From assembly GCA_052034625.1 (NCBI GenBank), contig JBPOII010000007.1, forward strand, positions 26,390 to 90,389: a stretch of 64,000 bases of DNA, in the 5' to 3' direction. Origin of the DNA: JAVBLP01 sp052034625. GTDB taxonomy: Bacteria; Elusimicrobiota; Endomicrobiia; Endomicrobiales; Endomicrobiaceae. This document shows positions 1 to 8,891 of the stretch, piece after piece. The position numbers and the translations under genes were made by a program. Each line of letters starts with the position of its first letter. Position 1 is the first letter of the stretch. The notes beneath the pieces are model-generated. The model saw nothing but the letters and a program-made list of their open reading frames with translations. It searched no databases and was not told where the DNA came from.

Positions 1-819
1 CAGATATCTTTAAATTTTTACCGCAATGTATATGCCAAGGCTGCACCGGATTATTTTCTATTAGGTGCCATTGTCTTTATGACATCTTTCGGCGCGTGGG
101 GAATGCCGCAGGTGATACAGAAATTCTATTCCATAAAAAATGAAAAAGTTATAAAAATTGCTGCATTTACAACTTTATTTTTTGCGCTTGTAATATCAGT
201 CAGTGCATATTTTACAGGAGCTATGACCCATGTTTTCTTTACTGACCCTCCTATGATTAACGGTTCAATAAGCTATGATACCTTAGTTCCTGATATGCTT
301 ATAAGATATCTTCCCGAAGGTGTAATGGCTGTTATAATTCTTCTCATTTTGTCCGCTTCTATGTCGACACTTTCAGCACTTGTGCTTGTTTCTGCATCAA
401 GCATTGCAATAGATTTATATAAAGGACACGTTAATCCTAATATATCAAGAAGAAATTCCGTTTTTATGATGCGTTTCCTAAGCGGACTGTTCATTTTGAT
501 ATCTTATCTTATAGCAAGGTATGAGTTTTCTTTTATAGTAACGCTTATGTCTTTATCGTGGGGCGTTGTAGCGGGCGGATTTCTTGCTCCTTATGTATAC
601 GGTCTTTATTGGAAAAGGACTACAAAGATAGGTGCAAAGGCAGGTATGTTTACCGGGGTTGCACTAGCCATAATTTTATTTTATGTTTTAGGACCGGGAA
701 AATCACCTATAGCTTCAAGCATAGCTATGATAGTACCTTTTGTAGTAGTGCCTGTTGTCAGCCTTATGACAAACAAACCCAGCGGAAGGCGTATAGTCAA
801 GGCTTTTAAGGGGATATAA
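1..819 (+). CDS. Sodium:solute symporter (SSS family), 5' truncated by window edge
   Basis: The reading frame is open from base 1, so this is the C-terminal ~272 residues of a larger inner-membrane transporter. At least seven hydrophobic segments are visible. A PutP-like stretch (GAWGMPQVIQKFYSIK, from base 97) matches the region of SSS proteins that follows a conserved Gly-x-Pro-Gln/His motif. SSS proteins use the Na+ gradient to import small solutes such as proline, pantothenate or sugars; the substrate cannot be told from this half. Its stop overlaps the start of the next gene by one base, suggesting co-transcription. Confidence 0.85.
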   Translation, partial: QISLNFYRNVYAKAAPDYFLLGAIVFMTSFGAWGMPQVIQKFYSIKNEKVIKIAAFTTLFFALVISVSAYFTGAMTHVFFTDPPMINGSISYDTLVPDMLIRYLPEGVMAVIILLILSASMSTLSALVLVSASSIAIDLYKGHVNPNISRRNSVFMMRFLSGLFILISYLIARYEFSFIVTLMSLSWGVVAGGFLAPYVYGLYWKRTTKIGAKAGMFTGVALAIILFYVLGPGKSPIASSIAMIVPFVVVPVVSLMTNKPSGRRIVKAFKGI

Positions 820-1478
820 TGAAAAAATTTTTACTGTCTTTATGTTTTATGGCAATAGCTGCCTATGTGTCAGCAGATGCTTTTACTGATTGGTCGGATT
901 TTGAGAATGAACTCAGAAGAGGACAGCTGACTTCTGCTGAAGCTGAACACAAAGCAAAAAAACTTGTTCCTAAAATGAGTGAAGAATCTGAAACACTGGA
1001 TATTAAGGAAGATCTTAAATGGATATTCCCTGTCAAAGGTTATACGCTTCAGTCGCTTGATAATGCTAAAAAAGTAATTTCAGCTATTGGCTCAAAAGTC
1101 AGAGAACCTAAATTTTTAGAAGGGGTTGAATTCCTTGTACAGCCTTATCTTAAACTTTCAATAGCTTCAAAAGAAAAAGATCTGCCCGAAGCGGATATAG
1201 TGGCTGCAAATAACGGCATTGTGGTATACATAAAAAAGGGAGCTTTAAATTCTCCCGGAGGTAATACGGTATGGCTGTATAATCCTTCTCAGAACTTTTT
1301 TATTTATTATGGAATGCTGCGCACTATTGATGTGAATTTGGGTGATGTGCTTTCAATAGGTGATAAAATAGGCTCAATAAAACCTGTCAAAAAAGGCTAT
1401 GAACTTAATTTTGCGGTTTTGATGTACGGCGATGAAACTTTTACTCTGTTTAATTATTTTGACGAGATGGCAGAATAA
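819..1478 (+). CDS. Exported M23/LytM-like protein, probably catalytically inactive
   Basis: This 219-aa protein begins with a signal peptide (residues 1-19, cleavage after VSA). Residues ~125-205 follow the beta-strand pattern of LytM/M23 peptidase domains: NNGIVVYIKKG, then VWLYNPSQNFFIYYGML, VNLGDVLSIGDKIGSI and YELNFAVL. The usual zinc-binding HxH and catalytic His residues (YAHL and LHFE in active enzymes) are replaced by YYGML and YELNF. It therefore looks like a non-catalytic envelope regulator, as in EnvC/NlpD-type proteins. The start codon overlaps the symporter stop codon, and the 3' end overlaps the convergent comEC gene by 29 bp. Fold assignment is by motif only. Confidence 0.6.
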   Translation: MKKFLLSLCFMAIAAYVSADAFTDWSDFENELRRGQLTSAEAEHKAKKLVPKMSEESETLDIKEDLKWIFPVKGYTLQSLDNAKKVISAIGSKVREPKFLEGVEFLVQPYLKLSIASKEKDLPEADIVAANNGIVVYIKKGALNSPGGNTVWLYNPSQNFFIYYGMLRTIDVNLGDVLSIGDKIGSIKPVKKGYELNFAVLMYGDETFTLFNYFDEMAE

Positions 1479-3285
1479 TCATCTTCTCTTTTTTTATATC
1501 ATAATAGAACCGCGGGTTATTGTTTAAACCGGAAATAAATATTCCGTTTAAATACAGACCGCGGTTTTTTATATCCAGCAAGATTTTATACTTCTCAAAA
1601 TTAAAGTCCAAATATTCAAAGTTGTCGTTTTTTTCATATGCAGAGAAACTCCCAATATCTTCATTGAGTTTATTATTATTAAATCCTACGGCTGTTATAT
1701 TTGCATTTTTTATGTCAGCAAAATGCATATACTGTTTAAAAGAGTTTATAAAATATCTGTCATAATAATTGTCGTGTTGGTAAAGAAGAAAATCATATAC
1801 ACTGTCTCTTTTCATTTCTAAAACGGTTATGTTTTTTCCGCTGTAAACACTGAAGAAAATTTTATTTTTTTTATAAAGTGCAGGAACAGCAGTAATGAGA
1901 GTATTAATAAGCAGTATAGATCCCATTATCAGATATACTTTTTTCCCTTTGAAAGTAAAAGCTGAAAGAGTAAAAATAAAAAATAAAATGACAGACAATA
2001 CGGAAGGTTTATGCACTGTAAAATATGAAAAACTGAAATCAGCAAACAGTGAAGTGAGAAACAGTAAAATATGTATTATCACTGAAAGCACGGCTGCAAT
2101 GAATAAAGATATATATGAAAAAACAAATGTAAATATATAGAAAGCTATGCCGAGAGCAAGGATAAAGCCTATTGACGGTACAATAATTACATTTGCCAGA
2201 AAAGATATAAGTGATATTTTCCCGAAATAGAACATGCAAACAGGTATCATCACTATCTGTGCACTTGTCGTTACCGAAAATGTTGCCCATAAAAATTTAA
2301 TAAAACCGTTCCTGATTGAAGAAAATAATCCGAAAACATATTTGTAAAAGAACACTATTCCCAAAGTTGCTATATAAGACATTTGAAAAGAAGCTGTAAA
2401 AAGCTGTTGCGGCTGAAAAATTAAAATGAGCAATGCAGAGAATGCCAATGAATTATATATCAGCGGCTCTCTATCCAGTGCAAGCGAGATCAGAACGCAG
2501 GAAAACATTATCCCTGCCCTTAAAACAGGCGGGTTTGCCCCTGTAGCTAATACATAAATAACAATAAAAGGTATGCTTAAAAGCGAGGCTTTTTTTATTG
2601 AAAGACCGCTCAACTTAAATATAAAAAGAAAAATAGCACCTATAAAGCCGACATTCAAACCGCTTGCCACAAGGATATGCATAAGTCCGGCATCAATAAA
2701 ATTATTTTTTACTTCTTCTTCAATAGAGCTTTTATCTCCAATAATTATGGGTTTTAAAATATCGGCATAAGGCTTTTTAAAATAATTGTTTATTTTTTCT
2801 ACTATGTCTTTTTGAAGTGCAAAGGCTAGCTTTTTAATAAAGTTTGGCGAAGATTCTATATGCTCATATGCTATAACATCAAAAATAGTATATATTTCAT
2901 TTCTCGCAAGATATTTTTGATAATCAAAAACAAAAGGGAAATCGGCTTTATTCGGTTTTTTTACAAATCCGCCTACAGCTATAATGTCCCCGTAAGATGC
3001 TTTGTAAACTTTAGGGATTCTTAATATGACTTTTTCATCGGCTTCAAAATCATTTATTTCTGAAATTTGGAGGATAATTTTATTTCCGTTTTTTACAGGC
3101 TCAGGAGGGGTTATGACCTTCCCGACAAGAATGACCGGTTTCTTATAATCTATAAAATGATAAAGAAAACTTTGTTTTTGCGGCATAAAAAGTCCGATCG
3201 CATCAAAAAAAATTATATATGCCGCATAAATAAAGAATAAAGTGATAATAGGTCTTTTAAATAAAAGTCTTGTTATATTATTCAT
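1450..3285 (-). CDS. comEC: ComEC/Rec2-family DNA-uptake channel
   Basis: This 611-aa polytopic membrane protein is the predicted inner-membrane channel for single-stranded DNA during transformation. The N-terminus has two membrane segments and an OB-like DUF4131 region (residues ~45-140). The competence domain follows, with the signature HILVASGLNVG at 203-213 and many helices to ~460. The C-terminal ~130 residues lack any HxHxDH motif, so the metallo-beta-lactamase domain of Bacillus-type ComEC is absent, as in shorter family members. No other competence gene lies nearby. The gene converges on and overlaps the preceding plus-strand gene by 29 bp. Confidence 0.9.
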   Translation of the reverse strand: MNNITRLLFKRPIITLFFIYAAYIIFFDAIGLFMPQKQSFLYHFIDYKKPVILVGKVITPPEPVKNGNKIILQISEINDFEADEKVILRIPKVYKASYGDIIAVGGFVKKPNKADFPFVFDYQKYLARNEIYTIFDVIAYEHIESSPNFIKKLAFALQKDIVEKINNYFKKPYADILKPIIIGDKSSIEEEVKNNFIDAGLMHILVASGLNVGFIGAIFLFIFKLSGLSIKKASLLSIPFIVIYVLATGANPPVLRAGIMFSCVLISLALDREPLIYNSLAFSALLILIFQPQQLFTASFQMSYIATLGIVFFYKYVFGLFSSIRNGFIKFLWATFSVTTSAQIVMIPVCMFYFGKISLISFLANVIIVPSIGFILALGIAFYIFTFVFSYISLFIAAVLSVIIHILLFLTSLFADFSFSYFTVHKPSVLSVILFFIFTLSAFTFKGKKVYLIMGSILLINTLITAVPALYKKNKIFFSVYSGKNITVLEMKRDSVYDFLLYQHDNYYDRYFINSFKQYMHFADIKNANITAVGFNNNKLNEDIGSFSAYEKNDNFEYLDFNFEKYKILLDIKNRGLYLNGIFISGLNNNPRFYYDIKKEKMIILPSRQNN

Positions 3286-3340
3286 ATACAGTTCCGTTTA
3301 ATATATACATAATAATATAATAGACTATTATTAATATAAA

Positions 3341-3371
3341 AAAAAGACCCGGATAAACATCCGGGTCTTTT
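3341..3371 (-). terminator. Rho-independent terminator of the SPFH gene
   Basis: An 11-bp inverted repeat (AAAAGACCCGG at 3342-3352 and its complement at 3361-3371) encloses an 8-nt loop. On the minus strand it is followed by a T-run, just after the stop of the SPFH gene. Confidence 0.85.
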
Positions 3372-3384
3372 AAATATTTTTTAA

Positions 3385-4221
3385 TTATCTTCTTTTGTCA
3401 TCTTGCGGCAAGGCCATAATTACATTCTGGCCGTCTCCCATCATATAGACAGGCAGTCTTCCGTCCCACTTTTCTATCCATTTAAGACCAATAACTTCTT
3501 TATTTGTTGACTGTTTAAGTAATTGCTGTTTCTGTGCTTCGGCTTCGGCTAAAAGAATAGCTCTTTTCTTTTCTTCTTCTGCCTGAAGTCTCTGATATTC
3601 AGCTTTTTTTACTTTCTGTTCTTCTATCTGTTTTTCTTCTACTACCCTGTTAAATTCAGCAGTAAAATCAATATTTGTAATATTAACATTTTCAATGATT
3701 ATATTATAAGGAGCCAGCTTTTCTGCAAGCCTCTCTTCAATAGAAGCTCTTAAATTTTCACGCTCAACAACTACCATTTCTACAGGAAGTTTTGATATAG
3801 CTGCTTTTGCGGCTTCTTGTACGGCCGGATCAATAACTTTCCACTGATAATCGCTTCCTATATTTGTATGTATATCATTTACTTTGCTGTAATCAGGTCT
3901 GAAATTAACTACTATTGAAGCCAAAACAGTCTGTAAATCTTTGGAAGCTGAATTTGCCCTGAACTCCTGTCTTTGCGTTTTTACATCATAATTAACCACT
4001 TTGTGTACAATAGGGATTTTGAGATATGTGCCTCTCGCAAAAGATTCTGTATGACCGTCTATAATATTTATTCTTACTCCGACATATCCTACCGGTACAT
4101 TAAAAAAACTGCCAAAAACCAAACCTGCTATGAGCAACAGGACTAAAATAATAACTGATGTTCTAATGATCTTTTTTGTATCCGGTGAATAGTTAGCCGG
4201 CTGAGCTTTAAAAACATTCAT
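3385..4221 (-). CDS. SPFH/band 7 (prohibitin-like) membrane protein
   Basis: This 278-aa protein has one N-terminal membrane segment (~20-42), then a prohibitin-type SPFH domain (GYVGVRINIIDGHTESFARG onwards, to ~205). A charged, Ala/Glu/Lys/Gln-rich coiled coil follows (VEEKQIEEQKVKKAEYQRLQ). Such proteins oligomerise into rings in the membrane and often chaperone proteases or transporters. The start is supported by a GGAGG site 5-10 nt upstream, and a hairpin terminator follows. It appears to be transcribed alone, so no specific partner is indicated. Confidence 0.88.
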   Translation of the reverse strand: MNVFKAQPANYSPDTKKIIRTSVIILVLLLIAGLVFGSFFNVPVGYVGVRINIIDGHTESFARGTYLKIPIVHKVVNYDVKTQRQEFRANSASKDLQTVLASIVVNFRPDYSKVNDIHTNIGSDYQWKVIDPAVQEAAKAAISKLPVEMVVVERENLRASIEERLAEKLAPYNIIIENVNITNIDFTAEFNRVVEEKQIEEQKVKKAEYQRLQAEEEKKRAILLAEAEAQKQQLLKQSTNKEVIGLKWIEKWDGRLPVYMMGDGQNVIMALPQDDKRR

Positions 4222-4286
4222 TTATGCCTCCTCAAAATATGCTTTTATGATTTATTATATCACAAATATCACAAACAAAAACATTA

Positions 4287-5216
4287 TTATATTAAAACAA
4301 TTGCGGTAAGGCTCATAATACCTATTAGAAACCACAAAGTAATTCCAAGCAGCAGAGGTTTTATTCCTACTTCTTTAAGTGTTTCAAGCGACAAAGTACA
4401 TCCAATCATAAAGAGAGTTATTGTCAGACCTTTGCGTGATACAATAGATATAGTGTCCAAGATTTTGGAAGGGATGTCTAAAAAGGTATTTGCTGCCATT
4501 GCAAGTATAAAGAAAAGTATGAACCAAGGAATATATACTTTATCGGCTTTATTTTTAAAGATGAAAGATGTTATAAATACCATAGGAATTATCCATAAAG
4601 CTCTTGTAAGTTTTACAGTGGTAGCTATCATAAGTGCTTCAGTTCCATAAGCCGAACCGGCACCTACAACTGAACTTGTATCATGAATGGCTATTGCTGA
4701 CCAAAAACCGAATTGCTCCTGAGAAAGATTTAAGAAATGTCCAAAAGGAGGAAAAATAAATAATGCGACAGCATTCAAAATGAATACAGTTCCGAGGGCA
4801 ATAGATATTTCTTTCGCATCTGTTTTAATTATAGGTGATACGGCAGCAATGGCACTTCCTCCGCATATCGCAGTGCCGGTTGAAATAAGATAAGATGTGC
4901 TTTTACTCAATTTCATTTTTCTGCCAATAAACCAGCCTGTTATCATAACAGCTGCGACGGAAACTATTGTAAATATCAGACCGCTGCGGCCGGATTTCAT
5001 TGCTTCATAAAGGTTCATTGAAAATCCAAGACCTACAACGGAAAATTGTAAAAGATATTTTGAAGCTGTTTTGTTAAATTCCGGATAAGGATTATTGAAA
5101 AATAGCGCAAAAACTATACCTGTAAAAAGTGCTATGGGAGGAGATATCCACGGCAGCATGCATATAAATATCAGAAATATATAAAAAACATTCGAATAAT
5201 TTTTTAAAAAGTTCAT
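4287..5216 (-). CDS. YeiH/UPF0324-family putative anion exporter
   Basis: This 309-aa membrane protein has about ten hydrophobic segments. It carries family-typical stretches: LQFSVVGLGFSMNL, STGTAICGGSAIAAVSPIIK and AIHDTSSVVGAGSAYG. The family is often annotated as a putative sulfate exporter but is poorly characterised. The start chosen (5216) is internal to a longer open frame: an AAGGA lies upstream, and the protein then begins MNFLKNYS, fitting family length. No associated genes show the substrate. Confidence 0.82.
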   Translation of the reverse strand: MNFLKNYSNVFYIFLIFICMLPWISPPIALFTGIVFALFFNNPYPEFNKTASKYLLQFSVVGLGFSMNLYEAMKSGRSGLIFTIVSVAAVMITGWFIGRKMKLSKSTSYLISTGTAICGGSAIAAVSPIIKTDAKEISIALGTVFILNAVALFIFPPFGHFLNLSQEQFGFWSAIAIHDTSSVVGAGSAYGTEALMIATTVKLTRALWIIPMVFITSFIFKNKADKVYIPWFILFFILAMAANTFLDIPSKILDTISIVSRKGLTITLFMIGCTLSLETLKEVGIKPLLLGITLWFLIGIMSLTAIVLI

Positions 5217-5345
5217 ATTTTTAAATATCCTTTGTTTAAAATTAATGGAAATTAATATAACAAAATATTTAGATTTTGTGAAATGAATTGCCATTTTCTG
5301 TTTTTTGTCTTTGATTCGTCATTCGTAATTGTGGTGTAAAAGTGG

Positions 5346-5362
5346 TATAATTCTAAAATATG
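5346..5362 (+). promoter_or_regulatory. TATAAT box directly abutting thiL start (possible leaderless start)
   Basis: TATAAT at 5346-5351 lies 8 bases before the thiL ATG at 5360, so transcription would begin at or next to the start codon. No Shine-Dalgarno site is seen. The -35 region falls in a heptamer repeat (ATTCGTC/ATTCGTA, 5314-5327) and is weak. Confidence 0.45.
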
Positions 5363-6340
5363 AAAAATAAAAATATTGCCCGGACAGGTGAGTTCGGGCT
5401 GATAGAGATGATAAAAAATAAATATTCCGTAATGAAAGGTAAAAACATTATTGCCGGAAACGGCGACGATTGTTTTTGCTTTAGATCCGGAAAAGAAACA
5501 ATATGCATTACAAAAGATATGCTTATTGAAAATGTTCATTTTAAAAAAGAGTGGACTTCGCCGCAAATCCTTGGTGAAAAGGCAATAGAAGAAAATATAA
5601 GTGATATAGCTTCAATGGGCAGCGTTCAGCCGAAATATGTTTTTATAGGTCTTGGTATTCCTCCGCAAATTTCTCAAAATTATATAAATGATCTTTACAA
5701 AGGTTTTAAAAAAGCATGTGAGAGATATTGCACTGTCATTGCCGGAGGCGATACTGTAAGATCCGACAAGATAGTGATTTCGATTACAGTTGTCGGGAAA
5801 AGTACATCTAAAATTATCACCAGAAAAGGTGCTAAAAAAGGCGATTTGATAGGCATAACTAATACTTTCGGCGATGCAGGTGCTGGAATAGATCTATTGT
5901 TTAAGTATGGGAATAAACGCAAATATACAAAAGAGGAAAGTTTCCTTATATCAAAACAAAATGCTCCGAAAGCAAGATTAAAAGAAGCGTCAAAGATAGC
6001 AAAATATTTAACATCAATGACCGATGCTTCTGATGGACTTTTCGTATCAATAGGGTTGGTTACTGAAAATTTGGGTGCTGAAATAGATTTACAAAAAATC
6101 CCTATATCAAAAGAATTAAAAAAAGTTATACCGGATAAAGAGAAACAGATAAAATATGCATTATTCGGTGCTGAAGATTTTGAACTTGTTTTTACAGTTC
6201 CGAAAAATAAAGCTGCATCGGTAAAGAAAATTCTTCCTGAAATTACTTATATTGGTATTGTAACAGCAGGAAAAAAGGTAAAATATTTCAATAATGGAAA
6301 AGAAGAAAAATTTAAATATTGCGGCTATAAGCATTTCTAA
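5360..6340 (+). CDS. thiL: Thiamine-monophosphate kinase
   Basis: This 326-aa enzyme phosphorylates thiamine monophosphate with ATP to give the cofactor thiamine diphosphate. Diagnostic motifs are the N-terminal GDD (35-37), DMLIENVHF (metal/substrate loop), EENISDIASMGSVQP, AGGDTV (~130), and late in the protein GAEDFELVFTV. It is the first gene of a thiL-tsaE-tsaB operon, an arrangement common in bacteria. No TPP riboswitch is visible upstream, and the -10 box is so close to the ATG that the mRNA may be leaderless. Confidence 0.93.
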   Translation: MKNKNIARTGEFGLIEMIKNKYSVMKGKNIIAGNGDDCFCFRSGKETICITKDMLIENVHFKKEWTSPQILGEKAIEENISDIASMGSVQPKYVFIGLGIPPQISQNYINDLYKGFKKACERYCTVIAGGDTVRSDKIVISITVVGKSTSKIITRKGAKKGDLIGITNTFGDAGAGIDLLFKYGNKRKYTKEESFLISKQNAPKARLKEASKIAKYLTSMTDASDGLFVSIGLVTENLGAEIDLQKIPISKELKKVIPDKEKQIKYALFGAEDFELVFTVPKNKAASVKKILPEITYIGIVTAGKKVKYFNNGKEEKFKYCGYKHF

Positions 6341-6758
6341 GCCGGGCTTTTTTATAACAAATACCCCTGAAGAAACGAGAAAGCTCGGAGGGGAATTCTC
6401 AAAACTTTTAAAAGGCGGAGATATAGTATTTTTAAAAGGCGACCTCGGGAGCGGAAAGACGATTTTTTCTCAAGGAGTCATAAGTGCTTTTGGAAATAAA
6501 GGTTTTGCCAGAAGTTCAAGTTTTATGCTGGTTAATGAATACTTTGCCGGAGACAAAAAACTTTTTCATATCGATCTCTACAGACTTTCTCCTGCAACTG
6601 TTTGGGATATAGGCATAGAAGAGTATCTTTACAGCGGAAATATCTCGCTTATTGAATGGCCTGAAAGACTTGCAGGTGCGCAAAATGAATGTTCTTGGAT
6701 AATTGAAATAGAAGCAGAAGAAAATCAAAGAAAAATAAAAATAGAGAAAAGAAAATGA
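6294..6758 (+). CDS. tsaE: tRNA t6A biosynthesis ATPase TsaE
   Basis: This 154-aa P-loop protein is required for N6-threonylcarbamoyladenosine formation at tRNA position 37, working with TsaB and TsaD. The Walker A motif GDLGSGKT is at 49-56. HIDLYRL and LIEWPERL are typical TsaE motifs. The frame opens inside thiL and overlaps it by 47 bp. No alternative ATG lies nearer to the conserved NTPEETRKLG region, so the true N-terminus may be slightly shorter through a non-ATG start. It overlaps tsaB by 4 bp. Confidence 0.92.
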   Translation: MEKKKNLNIAAISISKPGFFITNTPEETRKLGGEFSKLLKGGDIVFLKGDLGSGKTIFSQGVISAFGNKGFARSSSFMLVNEYFAGDKKLFHIDLYRLSPATVWDIGIEEYLYSGNISLIEWPERLAGAQNECSWIIEIEAEENQRKIKIEKRK

Positions 6759-7426
6759 AAATTTTAGCCGTAGAAACATCGGGAAAAACATTCAGCGTGG
6801 CATTGAATGAAGACGGAAAAACAGTTGTTTCCGTTTATTATGACTGCGGTCATATACATTCAGAAATGTTGGTGCCTGCTGTAGAAAGAATTTTGAAAGA
6901 CAGCGGAAATACTTATAAGGATATAGATAAATTTGCAGTTTCAACTGGTCCGGGAAGTTTTACCGGCATAAGGGTCGGCATGACTGCCGTTAAAACTTTT
7001 GCACAAACTCTCAATAAAGCTGTTGTTGCGGTAGATGCTCTGACTATACTTGAAAACTCCGTCTTTGCAATAAAAGGAATAAAGGTCATTGCCGCTATTG
7101 ATGCTTTAAGAGATGAAATATATGTAAAAAGCGGTAAAAAAATAATTTTAAAACATATAGATAAGTTTATTAATGAAAACAAGAAAAACAAAAATAAGAT
7201 AATTATCGTCGGAAATGCCGCTCAAGTTTATAAAGAAAAACTTTCAAGAAATTTGGGAAAGATGAGCATATCTCTTCCTGATATAATGCATATGCCGAAA
7301 GCTTCGGTGCTTGCCGAGACGGCAATAGATCTTAAAGGTGAAAGTTTTGTATATGCCGAACCTCTTTATATACGCCGTTCATGGGCTGAGGAAAGTAAAA
7401 AAAACAAAAAAGTAATAATTCTGTAA
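6755..7426 (+). CDS. tsaB: tRNA t6A biosynthesis protein TsaB
   Basis: This 223-aa ASKHA-fold scaffold partners TsaD in the threonylcarbamoyl transferase complex. Signatures are MKILAVETSG at the N-terminus, then HSEMLVPAVERIL and the strongly conserved STGPGSFTGIRVGM around residues 63-76. The C-terminus is compact, as is usual. The ATGA overlap with tsaE suggests translational coupling. It ends convergently with the 3D-domain gene, 42 bp away. Confidence 0.93.
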   Translation: MKILAVETSGKTFSVALNEDGKTVVSVYYDCGHIHSEMLVPAVERILKDSGNTYKDIDKFAVSTGPGSFTGIRVGMTAVKTFAQTLNKAVVAVDALTILENSVFAIKGIKVIAAIDALRDEIYVKSGKKIILKHIDKFINENKKNKNKIIIVGNAAQVYKEKLSRNLGKMSISLPDIMHMPKASVLAETAIDLKGESFVYAEPLYIRRSWAEESKKNKKVIIL

Positions 7427-7468
7427 ATCTTTTCAAACTGATTTTAATGAAATTAAACAGTGAAGTTT

Positions 7469-8305
7469 TTACCAGGTTTTTGAAGGTTCAAGAATATAAA
7501 CTACAACATCTCTAAACATCCAGGAAAGTTCTTCTTCTGCATTGTTCACGCCGAGATCCACTCTGTCGCCTTTAATGAGATTCCCGGTATCGCCGGCATA
7601 ACCGTATCCATAGCCTGACACAAAAAGCCTTGTCCTTAAAGGTATGACCTTGGGATCAACTGCAATAATGCCTCTCTGCATTTTTTGCCCGAGAAATGTA
7701 ACTGTGCCGTCTCCCCATGCAAGCGGATCGCCGGGATAGTAAGCTGTAGCAACCATGTTTTTTCTGGGCATTTTTGTCAGATCATAAACTTTTTCTATCT
7801 TATTATCTTCGGTTATAAGTGCCAAACGATAATACTCTTTTGCAATAGAACGTTCCCTTAATACTTCTCTGTGATGCAGTACTCCGTCATGAAGAGTTTC
7901 AATTACATCTTTTGTGATATTTTTGTCTATGCCTTTTTGCAGCTCTGTTTTTCTCAAATTCGAATTATATCTTCTGCTCCAGGTTATACGGAACGGGACA
8001 TTTTCTTTTATCGTTCTTTTTTCTTTTGTTACCCTTATTATTTTTACTGTCTGCATAGGTTTTACTGTGTTGCTGATATCCGGCAAAACAATATCGTCTT
8101 CGCCGAGTTTTATATCAAGCATTTTAAGGATATTCTCTATGGGAATGTTTTTATAAGGGGGGATAGTTATAGATTTTCCGTCAACTTCTATAAATGATTC
8201 CATGCGCATATAACTTATTGATGAAAGAACGCCTGCAAGAATGAACATTCCAAGCGGTACACAGACAAGCTGAATGATTTTTTTTATCTCAATTTTCTTT
8301 TTCAT
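7469..8305 (-). CDS. G5 and 3D domain cell-wall protein
   Basis: This 278-aa protein has an N-terminal membrane anchor or signal (~12-30). A ubiquitin-like/G5 region follows at ~75-155 (TVKIIRVTKEKRTIKENVPF ... HHREVLRERSIAK). The C-terminal 3D domain has AVDPKVIPL, YAGDTG and KGDRVDLGV, whose three Asp residues give the family its name. Such YabE/RpfB/YocH-like proteins are thought to remodel peptidoglycan through a lytic-transglycosylase-like barrel. It is the last gene of the tmk operon and overlaps the radical SAM gene by 17 bp. Confidence 0.85.
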   Translation of the reverse strand: MKKKIEIKKIIQLVCVPLGMFILAGVLSSISYMRMESFIEVDGKSITIPPYKNIPIENILKMLDIKLGEDDIVLPDISNTVKPMQTVKIIRVTKEKRTIKENVPFRITWSRRYNSNLRKTELQKGIDKNITKDVIETLHDGVLHHREVLRERSIAKEYYRLALITEDNKIEKVYDLTKMPRKNMVATAYYPGDPLAWGDGTVTFLGQKMQRGIIAVDPKVIPLRTRLFVSGYGYGYAGDTGNLIKGDRVDLGVNNAEEELSWMFRDVVVYILEPSKTW

Positions 8306-8891
8306 CCAAATAAGGGCGGACCCTGAAAGAAACGCCTATTTCTTCGGCGATCTTTTGGACTTTTGAAACATCAAGTCCCGGCAGTTCTACTGCCGTGATA
8401 ACGACTTTCGGGATATATTCTTTTGCTTTTTTTGCAAAATTTATTATTTCATTAAAAGATTCTTCCTTAAACATCGGTCTGTTCAATTCATTATGTTCCT
8501 TTGGATCTGCACCGTTAAGACTTATTGATATTATATCAACAAGACCTTTAAGACCCGGCAGAATATTTTTCCCGTGATATCTGTTTGCAAGTCCTGCCGT
8601 ATTTATCCTTACCTTACCGCCATTATCTTTTATCCATTTTGATATTTCAGCTGTTTTTTCAGGATAAATAAGAGCATCACCATATCCGCAGAATATAACT
8701 TCATTATATTTTTTAGGGTCTTCAATGGCTTTTATAACCTCATCTACTGCAGGTTCTTTATCTAATTTAAGATCATTACCTCTAAAATCATTTGCCCATT
8801 TATGCTTTATGCAGTAAGGGCATGCCATCATACATTTATTTGTAATATTCAGATATAAATTATCTCCGTATATATAAGAAATATTGTTCAT
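8289..8891 (-). CDS. TatD-associated radical SAM protein
   Basis: This 200-aa protein has a CxxxCxxC [4Fe-4S]/SAM motif at C20, C24 and C27. A GYGDALIYP stretch fits the GGE-like SAM-binding strand, and a half-barrel completes the domain. It matches the small radical SAM family found next to tatD; the reaction is unknown. Here its start overlaps the tatD stop by 4 bp, so the two are co-translated, supporting a shared nucleic-acid or quality-control role (inference). Confidence 0.85.
   Translation of the reverse strand: MNNISYIYGDNLYLNITNKCMMACPYCIKHKWANDFRGNDLKLDKEPAVDEVIKAIEDPKKYNEVIFCGYGDALIYPEKTAEISKWIKDNGGKVRINTAGLANRYHGKNILPGLKGLVDIISISLNGADPKEHNELNRPMFKEESFNEIINFAKKAKEYIPKVVITAVELPGLDVSKVQKIAEEIGVSFRVRPYLDEKEN

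Noticed and set aside
5281..5359. TPP riboswitch ahead of thiL
   Set aside because: The spacer is short, holds heptamer repeats and a -10 box, and lacks the conserved THI-box sequences.
5695..5922. Minus-strand open frames inside thiL and similar shadows in other genes
   Set aside because: They lie antisense to well-supported genes and have no independent signals.
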